A stretch of DNA of 18,186 bases from JANPEF01 sp046596055 (GCA_046596055.1 JBKJNH010000327.1:1-18186); one strand, 5' to 3'. Shown: positions 6,511 through 14,094, counted from the stretch's first letter. Translations and numbers: made by a program. The notes: generated by a model from the sequence alone, not told the origin.

Positions 6511-6534
6511 GGACCCTCCTTTCAGGGAGGACCC
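6511..6534 (-). promoter_or_regulatory. hairpin sequestering the Shine-Dalgarno of the membrane-protein operon
   Basis: On the minus strand, GGGTCCTCC (6534-6526), a CTGAAA loop and GGAGGGTCC (6519-6511) form a 9-bp stem with two G-U pairs. The core of the Shine-Dalgarno, GGAGG, lies wholly in the 3' arm, so ribosome access would depend on opening the stem. This resembles RNA thermometers or leader switches in layout. The fold was made by hand and no energy was computed. If transcription starts from the TTGACA promoter noted beside it, most of the 5' arm would not be transcribed. Confidence 0.4.
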
Positions 6535-6563
6535 AGCATGCGCCAGCGCATGTTGTATGTCAA
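6535..6563 (-). promoter_or_regulatory. TTGACA box overlapped by a 16-bp palindrome
   Basis: A perfect -35 TTGACA (6563-6558) is followed after 17 bp by CATGCT (6540-6535), a poor -10. The 16-base CATGCGCCAGCGCATG (6537-6552) has perfect 7-bp arms and covers the spacer and the -10, a typical repressor-operator position. The HTH protein of the same operon is an obvious candidate to bind it; that is inference. The upstream flank to 6590 is unusually AT-rich for this genome. Confidence 0.4.
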
Positions 6564-6579
6564 TGTTTAGTACTGTTTG

Positions 6580-7941
6580 TTACTTTTTGATGGCTGGCCG
6601 CTGACCCACGGCCAACCGCGCCAGCAGCAGCACCACCCGCTTCGCCTGCACCGGGAGCGTCCGGAGGTCCGCCGTCTCGTGCACCGAGTGTCCCCCGCTG
6701 CCCTTGAGGCCCAGGGCGTCGAGCGCCGCGGGCGTGCGCCCCGCGGTGAACGAGATGTCGGCCGCGCCGGCGCGTGCCGGATCGGTCGCGGTCACCGGGC
6801 CGAAGCCGAGGTCGCGGCTCGCCGCATCGAAGGCCGCGAGAAGCGCGCGATTGTTCTCGCTCGGCGGCAGCGGCGGGTAGCCGTCGTCGAACTCGATCGC
6901 CGCGCCGACGTGCGGCGGACTCGCCGCGACGATCCGCCGCATGGTCGCCCGGGCGCGGGCGAGCTGCTCCGGCGTGAGCGTGCGCAGGTCGCCGGCGACG
7001 AGCGTGCTCTCGGCGATCACGTTGTCCTTGCCGAACGCGCTGCCCCGGGACGCGGCACGCTCCAGGTTCACGCTCGTTCCGCCGACGATCAGGCCCGGAT
7101 TCGCCGTGAGGTATGCCTCGCCCGAGAGCGAGTCGTGAAATTCCGCGAGGATGCGCGCCGTCTCGTAGATCGCACCGCGGCCCACGTCGGCGCGGAAGAT
7201 CTGCGAGGAGTGCCCCGGCTTTCCCGAGACGCGCAGCGTCCACTTCGTGCTGCTGCGGCGCGCCACGACGGCGTGCGCCGGGTCGCCGTCGCCATCCTCG
7301 AAGCCCAGTGCGATGTCGGCGCGATCGGCCGCGGCGAACAGATCACCGCGCGCAAGCGCGAGGGGTTGGCCAGGGTTCTCCTCGTCGCCGCACAAAAAGA
7401 CTTCGACCGCGAGACGATCGAGCAAACGCGCGTCGGCCAGCGCGCCCAGCGCCGCGAGCACGATCACGTTTCCGCCCTTCATGTCGATCGTTCCCGGACC
7501 CTGCGCCGCCGTATCGCCGAGCGCCGCGTAGCGCTGGAATGGGCTGTCCGTCTCGAACACGGTGTCGAGATGGCCGATGAGGAGGACGCGCGGCGCCTTT
7601 GCCGCGTCGACGCCCCGCGCGGCCCGGCGCGCCACCAGGTGCCCGGCCCGCCCCCACGCCGCACCGTCGATCCATGTCGTGTCGAAGCCGAGCGCGGCGA
7701 AGCCGGGGGCGAACATCGCGCCGCTAGTGCGCACGCCGGTGAAGTTCATCGTGCCGCTGTTGACGTTCACGGTGCGCACGAGCAGCTCGCGCGCGGCGGG
7801 CAGGCGGCGCTCGACGGCGGCGATCACCCTGCGTTCGGCGGTGGAGAGGCCGGCGGCACGGCCGGACGTGGCGCCCAGGGCAGCCACGAGCGCGATCAGC
7901 AGACCCACGACGAAAGGCCTCTGGCTGCGCCGGGATCTCAC
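6580..7941 (-). CDS. secreted M20-family zinc metallopeptidase (glutamate carboxypeptidase-like)
   Basis: A 453-residue zinc aminoacylase/carboxypeptidase of family M20, nearest in pattern to carboxypeptidase G2. The GTG at 7941 overlaps the xth stop as GTGA; the longer frame to 8343 is only the shadow of xth. Residues 1-30 (VRSRRSQRPF, then a hydrophobic core, ending GRAAG) form a signal peptide. Metal and catalytic residues: GHLDTV (His124, Asp126), GTIDMKGG (Asp153), CGDEEN (Glu187/188), GFEDGD (Glu215/Asp216) and GGHSVHE (His418/421). The lid/dimerisation domain spans about 230-345 (WTLRVSGKPGHSSQIF). Substrate specificity cannot be read from the sequence; peptide or folate-like C-terminal glutamate release is typical. 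It is last in the OMP-xth-M20 run. Confidence 0.92.
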   Translation of the reverse strand: MRSRRSQRPFVVGLLIALVAALGATSGRAAGLSTAERRVIAAVERRLPAARELLVRTVNVNSGTMNFTGVRTSGAMFAPGFAALGFDTTWIDGAAWGRAGHLVARRAARGVDAAKAPRVLLIGHLDTVFETDSPFQRYAALGDTAAQGPGTIDMKGGNVIVLAALGALADARLLDRLAVEVFLCGDEENPGQPLALARGDLFAAADRADIALGFEDGDGDPAHAVVARRSSTKWTLRVSGKPGHSSQIFRADVGRGAIYETARILAEFHDSLSGEAYLTANPGLIVGGTSVNLERAASRGSAFGKDNVIAESTLVAGDLRTLTPEQLARARATMRRIVAASPPHVGAAIEFDDGYPPLPPSENNRALLAAFDAASRDLGFGPVTATDPARAGAADISFTAGRTPAALDALGLKGSGGHSVHETADLRTLPVQAKRVVLLLARLAVGQRPAIKK

Positions 7942-8723
7942 AGGTCGAAGCTCGCGATCACGGGCGCGTGGTCGCTGGGGCGCTCGGCCTTGCGCGGCTC
8001 GACGTCGATGGTGCACGTCGTGCAGGTCGCGGCCAGCGCGGGCGTGGCGAAGATGTGATCGATGCGCAGGCCCTTCTTCTTCTGGAACCCGAGCATGCGG
8101 TAGTCCCACCACGAGTAAGCGCGTTCGGGCTGGTCGAACAGGCGGAACGAGTCCGTCAGCCCCAGCGCGACGAGTCCGCGAAGCGCCGCGCGCTCGGGCT
8201 CGCTGCACAGCACCTTCCCCTCCCACTCCTTCGGATCGTGCACGTCGCGATCCTCGGGCGCGATGTTGTAGTCGCCGAGAATCACCAGCTTCGGATGGCG
8301 CGCGATCTCCTCGCGCAGCCACGCGGTGAGCGCGGCAAGCCACGACAGCTTGTAGCGGTACTTGTCGCTGTCGACTTCCTGGCCGTTGGGTACGTAGACG
8401 TCGACCACCCGGACGTCACCCACGGTCACGGCAAGCACGCGCTTTTGCTCGTCGGCGAAGCCCGGGATCGCCGTCACGACGTCGCCGGGTGCGGCCGCCA
8501 GGGGTACGCGCGTGAGCACGGCGACGCCGTTGTACGTCTTCTGCCCCGAGGCGGTGCTGGCGTAGCCGAGCGCGGCGAGCTCGTCGTAGGGGAACGAGTC
8601 GTCCTCGGTCTTTGTCTCCTGCAGCGCGACGACGTCGGGGGCATGCTGCGCGAGCCACGCGCTGAGATGCGGCAGGCGCACCTTGAGCGAGTTGACGTTC
8701 CATGTGGCGATGGTCAGGGACAT
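7938..8723 (-). CDS. xth: exodeoxyribonuclease III
   Basis: An AP endonuclease and 3'-5' exonuclease of base-excision repair, 261 residues, about the usual length. Signature motifs: IATWNVNSLKVRLP (Asn11), ALQETK (Glu36), DVYVPNGQ (Tyr110), LGDYNIAP (Asp151, Asn153), YSWWDYR (203-209), LRIDHIFAT (Asp222) and PSDHAPV (Asp251, His252), covering the complete active site. The ATG at 8723 has no clear Shine-Dalgarno. It begins 24 bp after the OMP stop and its own stop overlaps the M20 GTG, so expression probably depends on the OMP transcript. Confidence 0.96.
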   Translation of the reverse strand: MSLTIATWNVNSLKVRLPHLSAWLAQHAPDVVALQETKTEDDSFPYDELAALGYASTASGQKTYNGVAVLTRVPLAAAPGDVVTAIPGFADEQKRVLAVTVGDVRVVDVYVPNGQEVDSDKYRYKLSWLAALTAWLREEIARHPKLVILGDYNIAPEDRDVHDPKEWEGKVLCSEPERAALRGLVALGLTDSFRLFDQPERAYSWWDYRMLGFQKKKGLRIDHIFATPALAATCTTCTIDVEPRKAERPSDHAPVIASFDL

Positions 8724-8747
8724 GCGGTCAGCGCGAGCGGCCGGAGC

Positions 8748-9353
8748 CTAGAACTTGAGGCCGACCAGGCCGCGCAGGACGTTCTGCTTTGCGCCGCTGT
8801 CGCCGGTGTCCTTGAACACTTCGCTCATGCCGATCTCGTAGTTGAGGTCGAGCGTGATCCTGGTGAGGTCCATGCCGGCGCCCAGCACGCCGCCGAAGAT
8901 CGAGCTCTCGAAGTCGTCCTTCTCGATGCCCAACGCGTTGTCCGAGACGGACGTGACGACCGTCACCGCAGGACCGCCATAGAAGCGCACGCCGCCGCCC
9001 GTCATCGCGAACCCGAGGTAGACGGGAATGTGGATCGCGTTGACGCCGACCGCGTCCGTGACGGTCTCGAGCGTCAGGTCCTCGGTGGCGGTCGCCTCGA
9101 AGCCCGTCGACTGGTAATAGATCCCGGGGGAGACATAGAGCTTCGGGCCGAACCGCAGCGAGCCGCCGAGGGCGTAGCCGACGCGCGCCTCGTCCTCGAT
9201 CGACTCGTCGTCGTCGAAGGAGTAGTTCGACCAGGTGACGCCGGCCTGGGGATTGATCACCATGTTTCCCACGGCGGACGCGGGGCCAGTGAGGAGCGAG
9301 CTCGTCGCCAGCATGGTCAGCGCGGCGAGGAGCGAAACCGAGGAACTCTTCAC
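8748..9353 (-). CDS. outer-membrane beta-barrel protein
   Basis: 201 residues with a signal peptide (VKSSSVSLLAALTMLATSSL, cleavage probably after ASA near residue 27). Alternating hydrophobic strands follow (NMVINPQAGVTWSNY, KLYVSPGIYYQSTG, GGVRFYGGPAVTVVTSVS, GGVLGAGMDL, ITLDLNYEIGM), ending VLRGLVGLKF. The terminal Phe and the strand count suggest an 8-stranded barrel of the OMP_b-brl/OmpA-like type. The start is GTG 9353, because GGAGG lies 6 bases upstream; the longer frame to 9455 has no signal-like start. Residues around 40-50 (FDDDESIEDE) are strongly acidic and look like an extracellular loop. Function (adhesin, small porin or structural) cannot be told. Confidence 0.85.
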   Translation of the reverse strand: MKSSSVSLLAALTMLATSSLLTGPASAVGNMVINPQAGVTWSNYSFDDDESIEDEARVGYALGGSLRFGPKLYVSPGIYYQSTGFEATATEDLTLETVTDAVGVNAIHIPVYLGFAMTGGGVRFYGGPAVTVVTSVSDNALGIEKDDFESSIFGGVLGAGMDLTRITLDLNYEIGMSEVFKDTGDSGAKQNVLRGLVGLKF

Positions 9354-9426
9354 GTGGGACCTCCATGGGAGTGTCCGGCCAGGGCGACTGCGCCCGCGGC
9401 GCCGGGGTCGGTGAGCGACCGGGTGG

Positions 9427-9455
9427 ATCATAGCCGCGGCAGGTGTGCTCGGCAA
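9427..9455 (-). promoter_or_regulatory. sigma70-type promoter of the OMP-xth-M20 unit
   Basis: TTGCCG (9455-9450) and TATGAT (9432-9427) are separated by 17 bp on the minus strand, matching the consensus at 4/6 and 5/6. The expected start near 9420 leaves a 5' leader of about 67 bases before the GTG. This is the best-looking promoter in the window. Confidence 0.45.
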
Positions 9456-9471
9456 TGCGGAGAGGCTGGCG

Positions 9472-10026
9472 TCAGGACGTCGGCGACTTCTTCAGTCGCG
9501 CTGCATATTTGGATCGGAGCTTCGCAACCTTCGGACCGATCATGGCCTGACAGTAACCTTGTGCCGGATTCTTGCGATAAAAGCCCTGGTGGTACTCCTC
9601 GGCCGCATAAAACGTCGTCGCCGCGGTGACCTCGGTGACGATCGGGTCAGGGAATACGCGATCCGCGTCGAGCCGGGCGATCACCTGCTCACTGACGACC
9701 TTCTGTTCCGGTGTATGGAAGAAGATCGCGGAACGGTACTGCGTTCCGGTATCGGGACCCTGCCGATTCAACGTCGTCGGATCGTGGAACACGAAGAACA
9801 ATTCCAGCAGGTCCGCGTACGACAGCACCGCGGGATCGAACGTCACCTGCACGGCCTCGGCGTGTCCGGTCACGCCGGTGCACACGGCTTCGTAGCTCGG
9901 ATTGGGGTGGCGCCCGCCCATGTAGCCGGACACCACGGAATCGACGCCCTCGAGCGGTTCGAACACCGCATCGAGACACCAGAAGCATCCACCGGCCAGC
10001 GTCGCAGTTTCGCGTGTCGTGCTCAT
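9472..10026 (-). CDS. msrA: peptide-methionine (S)-S-oxide reductase
   Basis: Reduces the S-epimer of methionine sulfoxide in oxidised proteins, 184 residues. The active site GGCFWC holds nucleophilic Cys14 and a second Cys17. The family body follows: GVDSVVSGYMGG (27-38), GHAEAVQVTFDP (54-65), DTGTQYRSAIF (92-102), YAAEEYHQGFY (140-150, usually AEDYHQ) and NPAQGYCQ with Cys159, the probable resolving cysteine. The ATG at 10026 overlaps the methyltransferase stop as ATGA and has AAGGAGG 4 bases upstream. It is likely co-translated with that gene, although no mechanistic link is obvious. Confidence 0.96.
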   Translation of the reverse strand: MSTTRETATLAGGCFWCLDAVFEPLEGVDSVVSGYMGGRHPNPSYEAVCTGVTGHAEAVQVTFDPAVLSYADLLELFFVFHDPTTLNRQGPDTGTQYRSAIFFHTPEQKVVSEQVIARLDADRVFPDPIVTEVTAATTFYAAEEYHQGFYRKNPAQGYCQAMIGPKVAKLRSKYAARLKKSPTS

Positions 10027-10799
10027 CGTGCCTCCTTCGTTCCGGATCGATCGCGTGCACCCCGGGTCTTGGATGCGGCGGGTGCGGCTTTCGATGCAGC
10101 CCGCGGGGCGGCCCAGCCTTCCTCGAATTTCATCAGCTCGCGGGCGAGGGCGCGCCGGATCACGTACGAATGCAGTCCCAGGTGCGTGAGACCCGCGGCG
10201 CGGAAACGCCGAGCATAGGTTGCGGCCGAACGGGGCTGGAACGCTTCGTCGTCGCCCTCGGTCGGGTCCTCGCGGGCGAAGAACTCGAGGTAGGCGAGCC
10301 CACCCGTGCGGATGAACCCGGCGATCGCCCGAAGTCCTGGCTCGAGCTCCGGCGTCGGCACGTAGTGGAGCACGTCGCAGCACACGACCAGGTCGTACGG
10401 CGGGCGCATCTCGCGTCGCGCCAGCTCGTCACGCAACCACGTCGAGCCCAGGTCGGCGACGCTTGCACGGATCAGGTTCCGGCTCTTGCCGAAGCGCCCC
10501 ACCGCGTACTCGCTGGGATCGAGCCCCACGTACCGTGCCTGCGGGCGGATGCGCTTGAGCGCGGCGTGCCACGCGCCCTCGCCGCAACCGATGTCGATCA
10601 CGCTCTCGATCGGGCGCTCGAGCATCCACTCGGCGGCGGCCACGGCGAGGTGCAGACGCCGCTGGAGATGATCGCGCTGGATGACGACCCACGACGGATT
10701 GCGGTACCAGTGATCGAAGTAGGCGCGATCGTAGACCTTGGTCGGATCGGGCTTTCGCCGGCCTTGAAGGGCCCCGGCGCGTACCGTATGGTTTTCCAT
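10023..10799 (-). CDS. class I SAM-dependent methyltransferase
   Basis: 258 residues. The N-terminal PTKVYDRAYFDHWYRNP (19-35) precedes the SAM fold: motif I VIDIGCGEGAW (67-77), acidic strand-end ARYVGLDPSEY (88-98), YDLVVCCDVLHYV (135-147) and GGLAYLEFF (166-174). The C-terminus is a lysine/alanine/arginine-rich tail (about 230-258) that may bind nucleic acid or be disordered. The methyl acceptor is unknown; this YDRxYFxxWY group is only annotated as 'methyltransferase'. The ATG at 10799 has GAGGGTGG about 8 bases upstream and abuts, within CATATG, the start of the plus-strand vapBC relic. The frame open upstream to 11042 is the antisense shadow of that relic. Confidence 0.88.
   Translation of the reverse strand: MENHTVRAGALQGRRKPDPTKVYDRAYFDHWYRNPSWVVIQRDHLQRRLHLAVAAAEWMLERPIESVIDIGCGEGAWHAALKRIRPQARYVGLDPSEYAVGRFGKSRNLIRASVADLGSTWLRDELARREMRPPYDLVVCCDVLHYVPTPELEPGLRAIAGFIRTGGLAYLEFFAREDPTEGDDEAFQPRSAATYARRFRAAGLTHLGLHSYVIRRALARELMKFEEGWAAPRAASKAAPAASKTRGARDRSGTKEAR
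10764..10792 (+). promoter_or_regulatory. promoter for the VapB-like relic, leaderless geometry
   Basis: TTGAAG (10764-10769) and TATGGT (10787-10792) are separated by exactly 17 bp on the plus strand (4/6 and 4/6). The expected start about 7 bp downstream falls on the ATG at 10800, so the mRNA would have no leader. No Shine-Dalgarno is present, which agrees with this. Confidence 0.35.
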
Positions 10800-11165
10800 A
10801 TGAAGACCACCCTCGAGATCGATGAAGGACGCGTCGTCACGCACTCCGGAGCAATGCGTCATCCACGGACCGCTGCCTGGGCCTGGCGATTTCTCGAGGC
10901 TCTGCACGCATCGCCGGGCTACCACACGCTGATCCCCGGTGAACGCCACGGCGCGATCGCACGCGCCACGTTTCACGAACTCCCGGACCTCCGGGGGAAC
11001 GCCATGCACGACGCCCACATCGCGATCCTGATGCGCGAGCACGGAATTCGCACGATCTATACGCGTGACGCGGGATTCCGGCGGTTTCCGTTCCTCGACG
11101 TCGTCGATCCGTTCGCAGGAGTCCCCGAGCGACCCCGCCGTCGCCGGCGGGTCGCCGCGATCTGA
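10800..11165 (+). pseudogene. VapB-VapC fusion relic (toxin-antitoxin remnant)
   Basis: A 121-codon open frame. It begins MKTTLEIDE, the stereotyped start of VapB-type antitoxins, and after a few unrelated residues becomes the C-terminal half of a VapC PIN-domain ribonuclease: MRHPRTAAWAWRFLEALHAS, PGYHTLIPGERH, FHELPDLRGNAMHDAHIAI and YTRDAGFRRFPFLDVVDPF. The VapC aspartates in HDAHIA and TRDAGF remain. The antitoxin body and the first part of the toxin, including the first catalytic Asp, are missing. An internal deletion joining vapB to vapC in frame explains this. The Arg-rich last 12 residues look like runoff into flanking sequence. A nuclease is not expected. The stop lies 12 bp from the convergent DUF3298 stop. 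Confidence 0.7.
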
Positions 11166-11177
11166 CCCGGACCCGCG

Positions 11178-12014
11178 CTACCTCGCCATCTTGAGCGGTC
11201 CATCCGCGCGCACGAATCGGCTCACGTCCGCCCACGGCAGCGTGATCGTCGTGGGCCCGGAAGCATAGGACGCAACGTCGTAGGCGTTGTAATGGAAGAG
11301 CAGCCCGTCCCGCGTCGCGCCGAAGTTCTCGCTCAACGCAAACGTCGAGTCGTCCCACACGAAGAACCCGGCCTGCTGCAGCGAGGACGTCGCCGGGATG
11401 TCGCGCTCCCGGCGGAACGCAAGTTCGCCCAGGACGCGCAGGCTGTCGAGACCGGCCCGGTCGGCGACGTCGCCGAGGCGCAGGCGCGCCCCGCTCGCGG
11501 GATCGAAGCTCTGGTAGAAGGTGTTGGCCATGCCGTGGGCGCCGCCTTCGTAGCGCACGTCGTCGATCTTCAGCGTCGACAGCCCGAACGGCAGCGTCTC
11601 GAGAGCGACCTCGCGTTCGACCGACCACTCCTGACGCGCATCGTTGAACTGGGCGCGGAACTCCTGGTAGTTCGCGACGAAGCGCGCAGCGACCGAGTCG
11701 ACCGGCAGCGGGCGACCGTCGACGCCTGCCTGGCCCTCGGCCGCCGCCCATGCGATCGCCGCACGCAGCGACTCGGCGAGCACGCTCACGCCCGGAACGC
11801 GCTCCGGCCTGGGCGTGACCAGCACGTAGCGCGCGGAGCCGGCGACCGAGTCCCCGGTCGCCCCGTACGCACGCTCGAAGCGGACGATGCCGCCGTCGTC
11901 GGATGCCGTGCTGTCGGCGCTGCCGGACATGCCGTCCTGCTTCGAACAACCCGCCAGGCCCGCAAGCAATGCGAGTGCAACCGTGACCGTGGCGAGCGAC
12001 CGCTCCGCGGACAT
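11178..12014 (-). CDS. DUF3298/RsiV-like lipoprotein
   Basis: 278 residues. The signal peptide ends in LAGC with the lipidated Cys at residue 23, followed by a Ser/Asp-rich linker (24-42). The hallmark of DUF3298 (also found in RsiV and PdaC) is YEGGAHGMANTFYQSFDPAS (155-174) followed by ARLRLGDV, and near the end LLFHYNAYDVASYASGPTTI (238-257). The upstream DUF4163-like part (43-150) is plausible. It is anchored in the envelope; some relatives bind lysozyme or cell-wall glycans, but no substrate can be inferred. The ATG 12014 overlaps the aldolase stop as TGATG, so it is translationally coupled to fba, an odd partner for a lipoprotein. Confidence 0.85.
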   Translation of the reverse strand: MSAERSLATVTVALALLAGLAGCSKQDGMSGSADSTASDDGGIVRFERAYGATGDSVAGSARYVLVTPRPERVPGVSVLAESLRAAIAWAAAEGQAGVDGRPLPVDSVAARFVANYQEFRAQFNDARQEWSVEREVALETLPFGLSTLKIDDVRYEGGAHGMANTFYQSFDPASGARLRLGDVADRAGLDSLRVLGELAFRRERDIPATSSLQQAGFFVWDDSTFALSENFGATRDGLLFHYNAYDVASYASGPTTITLPWADVSRFVRADGPLKMAR

Positions 12015-13438
12015 CAGGCGGCCGTGACCTGCTCGAGCGCCTGCTTCAGCGCCTCGGGCACGGGGCGGTGCACCAAAACTGGGTGCACATGCTCGTCGAC
12101 CACGGACTTCGTGTTGCGCATGCCCAGCTTCTCGAACAGGAAGTGGAACTTCTCCTCGAGCGCGGTGGCGAACTTGAGGCGCACGTCGGCCGGCAGGTCG
12201 AACAGCTGCTGCTTGAACGGGCCGTACGACTTCTTGCGCGTCTTGTAGTGGAACTGCTCGTCGGTCATGTCCGCCTTCTTCTCGTCGGCGCAGTTGGCGT
12301 CGAGCCAGGCGTACATCTCGGCCTTCAGGTCGTCGGGCAGGAAGCCGCCGTCGAACAGCATGTTCTGGAAGCCGGTCGCCAGGTGGATCTCGGCGCACTC
12401 GGCCGCGGGGAAGCGATCGAACAGCGCCTCAGGCAGCGTCGAGGCGCCGTGCTGCACCGCGCCTGCGATCCCGTACTTCGCGCGAGCGACCTCGCCGATC
12501 TCGCGCAGCACGTCGAAGTCGAGCGTCACGTCGGCGACCTTGCCGTCGGCCGTCGGGTTGCCGCCGTGCGACGTGCCGGTCTGCACCGACACCTTCGACA
12601 TGGGCACGAGGTCCGTGCCGTGCTTGTCGAGTTCGCGCAGGTAGCCGTCCATGTAAGCCTCGAACTCCTCGACGGTCGAGTTCTTGTGCCCCACCTCGCC
12701 GATCTCGCCGCCCACCGAGATGGTGACGCCACGCGGCTGCAGCGAGCGCACCAGCGCGGTCAGCTCGGCGCCGCGCAGGTAGTTGTGGCGCTGCTGCTCG
12801 TCGAGCGTCGGGAAGGAGAGATCGACCAGCGTCGAGGCGTCGATGTCGATGTTGTAATAGCCCGCCGCGATCGACTCCTTCGTCAATGCGCGCACGCCCT
12901 CGGTCTCCTTCTCGGGATCCGCGGCGTAGTTCTTCGCGTTGAGCTGGTAGTGGTCGCCCTGAATGAACACGGGGCCGTGATGGCCATCGCGGATCGCGGC
13001 CGCGATGATGTTGGCGACGTACTCGGCCGGACGCTGGTAGGTGTACCCGAGCTCGCTCTTGGCCAGCTCGAACACGATCGCGCTGCAGTCGAGCCGCCGC
13101 GCCGCGCGGAACATGGCGCGCGCCGTGTCGTAGGTGAGCCCGCGCACGTTCACCGCGGGCACCGTGAAGCCGGCAACCTTGCCCTTGCCGCGCGCCACGT
13201 ACAGGCCCTGGATCGAGGCGGAGTGGACGCCCAGCGCGTGACCGGCCTCCCAGATCACCCAGCGGGCGGCGTCGCGCGTCGCCTCGTCGGCGGCGAAGAT
13301 CGCCGTGGCGAGCAGGCGATCGACCTTCTGGGCGCGGAACTCCGCGGCGTCGGTGATCGTGATCGTGCCGTCGGGGTGCAGGCGGAGCGAGCCGTTCAGG
13401 CCCTCGGCCAGTGCGCGAATGCTGTCGTAGTGCGCCAT
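12014..13438 (-). CDS. class II fructose-bisphosphate aldolase, long form
   Basis: A zinc-dependent aldolase of glycolysis and gluconeogenesis, 474 residues, longer than the ~350 of the E. coli enzyme and of the type found in several deep-branching phyla. Seen in order: TVPAVNVRGL (92-101), FIQGDHYQ (158-165, zinc His163), YYNIDIDASTLVDLS (194-208), VGGEIGEVG (242-250), SVQTGTSHGG (284-293, His291) and GAVQHGAST (326-334, His330), then IHLATGFQNM (351-360) and a C-terminal helical region with FHYKTRKKSYGPFKQQL. The start MAHYDSIRALAEG is at ATG 13438 with GAGGG about 9 bases upstream. Sugar specificity (fructose- versus tagatose- or sedoheptulose-bisphosphate) cannot be decided here. The adenosyltransferase gene lies 86 bp upstream. 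Confidence 0.93.
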   Translation of the reverse strand: MAHYDSIRALAEGLNGSLRLHPDGTITITDAAEFRAQKVDRLLATAIFAADEATRDAARWVIWEAGHALGVHSASIQGLYVARGKGKVAGFTVPAVNVRGLTYDTARAMFRAARRLDCSAIVFELAKSELGYTYQRPAEYVANIIAAAIRDGHHGPVFIQGDHYQLNAKNYAADPEKETEGVRALTKESIAAGYYNIDIDASTLVDLSFPTLDEQQRHNYLRGAELTALVRSLQPRGVTISVGGEIGEVGHKNSTVEEFEAYMDGYLRELDKHGTDLVPMSKVSVQTGTSHGGNPTADGKVADVTLDFDVLREIGEVARAKYGIAGAVQHGASTLPEALFDRFPAAECAEIHLATGFQNMLFDGGFLPDDLKAEMYAWLDANCADEKKADMTDEQFHYKTRKKSYGPFKQQLFDLPADVRLKFATALEEKFHFLFEKLGMRNTKSVVDEHVHPVLVHRPVPEALKQALEQVTAA

Positions 13439-13524
13439 GGAATCGGTCCCTCGAAATGGAGGTGGATCGGTGGGCGACGTCGGTGCGGCGGACGGCCGAA
13501 CACTAGCACAGGGCCTGCGCGAGA

Positions 13525-14094
13525 TCAGTCCTCGGGCTCGTCGGCGCGCGGGCGCCAAGGGACGTCGGCCACGCCCGCCGCGTGGTTCGCCCAGCGGGCG
13601 AGCACGAACAACAGGTCGGACAACCGGTTGACGAAGCGGATCACGCACGGCCCCAGGTCCTCCTCGCGCGACAGCGTCACGAGGATGCGCTCGGCGCGGC
13701 GCGTCACCGCCCGCGCCTGGTGCAGGTGGGCCGCGGTGGCGGTGCCCCCCGGCAGGATGAAATTCGTGAGTGGTGGGAGCCCGGCATCGAAACGATCGAT
13801 CAGCTTCTCGAGCGCCTCGACGTGGCCCTCGTCGATCCGGGTCAGGTACGTCGGGTCCGGACGCGCCCCCCGCGGCGTCGCGAGATCGGCCCCCAGGTCG
13901 AACAGGCGCGCCTGTAGGTCCAGAAGGACGCGAGCCAGGTCGGCCGGCGCCCCGGCGGCGAGCGCGGCGCCGAGAAAAGTGTTCGCCTCGTCGACGGTGC
14001 CATAGGCATCGACGCGCCGGGCGTCCTTCGCCACGCGCTCGTTGCCGAACAGCCCGGTCGACCCGTCATCTCCGGTTTTCGTGTAGATCTTCAC
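13525..14094 (-). CDS. cob(I)alamin adenosyltransferase, PduO type
   Basis: Transfers the adenosyl group of ATP to reduced corrinoid, making coenzyme B12 for mutases and similar enzymes. The 189-residue product has the PduO/MMAB hallmarks: KIYTKTGDDGSTGLFGNERV (2-21, ATP binding), RVDAYGTVDEANTFLG (27-42), NFILPGGTATAAHLHQAR (111-128) and RFVNRLSDLLFVLARWAN (152-169). The start is GTG 14094 with GAGGG 6 bases upstream. No cobalamin-dependent enzyme or B12 riboswitch is visible nearby. This gene marks the edge of the conserved block; everything beyond it looks accessory. Confidence 0.95.
   Translation of the reverse strand: MKIYTKTGDDGSTGLFGNERVAKDARRVDAYGTVDEANTFLGAALAAGAPADLARVLLDLQARLFDLGADLATPRGARPDPTYLTRIDEGHVEALEKLIDRFDAGLPPLTNFILPGGTATAAHLHQARAVTRRAERILVTLSREEDLGPCVIRFVNRLSDLLFVLARWANHAAGVADVPWRPRADEPED

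Noticed and set aside
7942..8343. N-terminal extension of the M20 peptidase
   Set aside because: It reads the xth gene in another frame; the GTG at 7941 starts a proper signal peptide and overlaps the xth stop.
12068..14005. 645-codon plus-strand frame opposite fba and the adenosyltransferase
   Set aside because: No recognisable domain, and both minus-strand genes are unmistakable.
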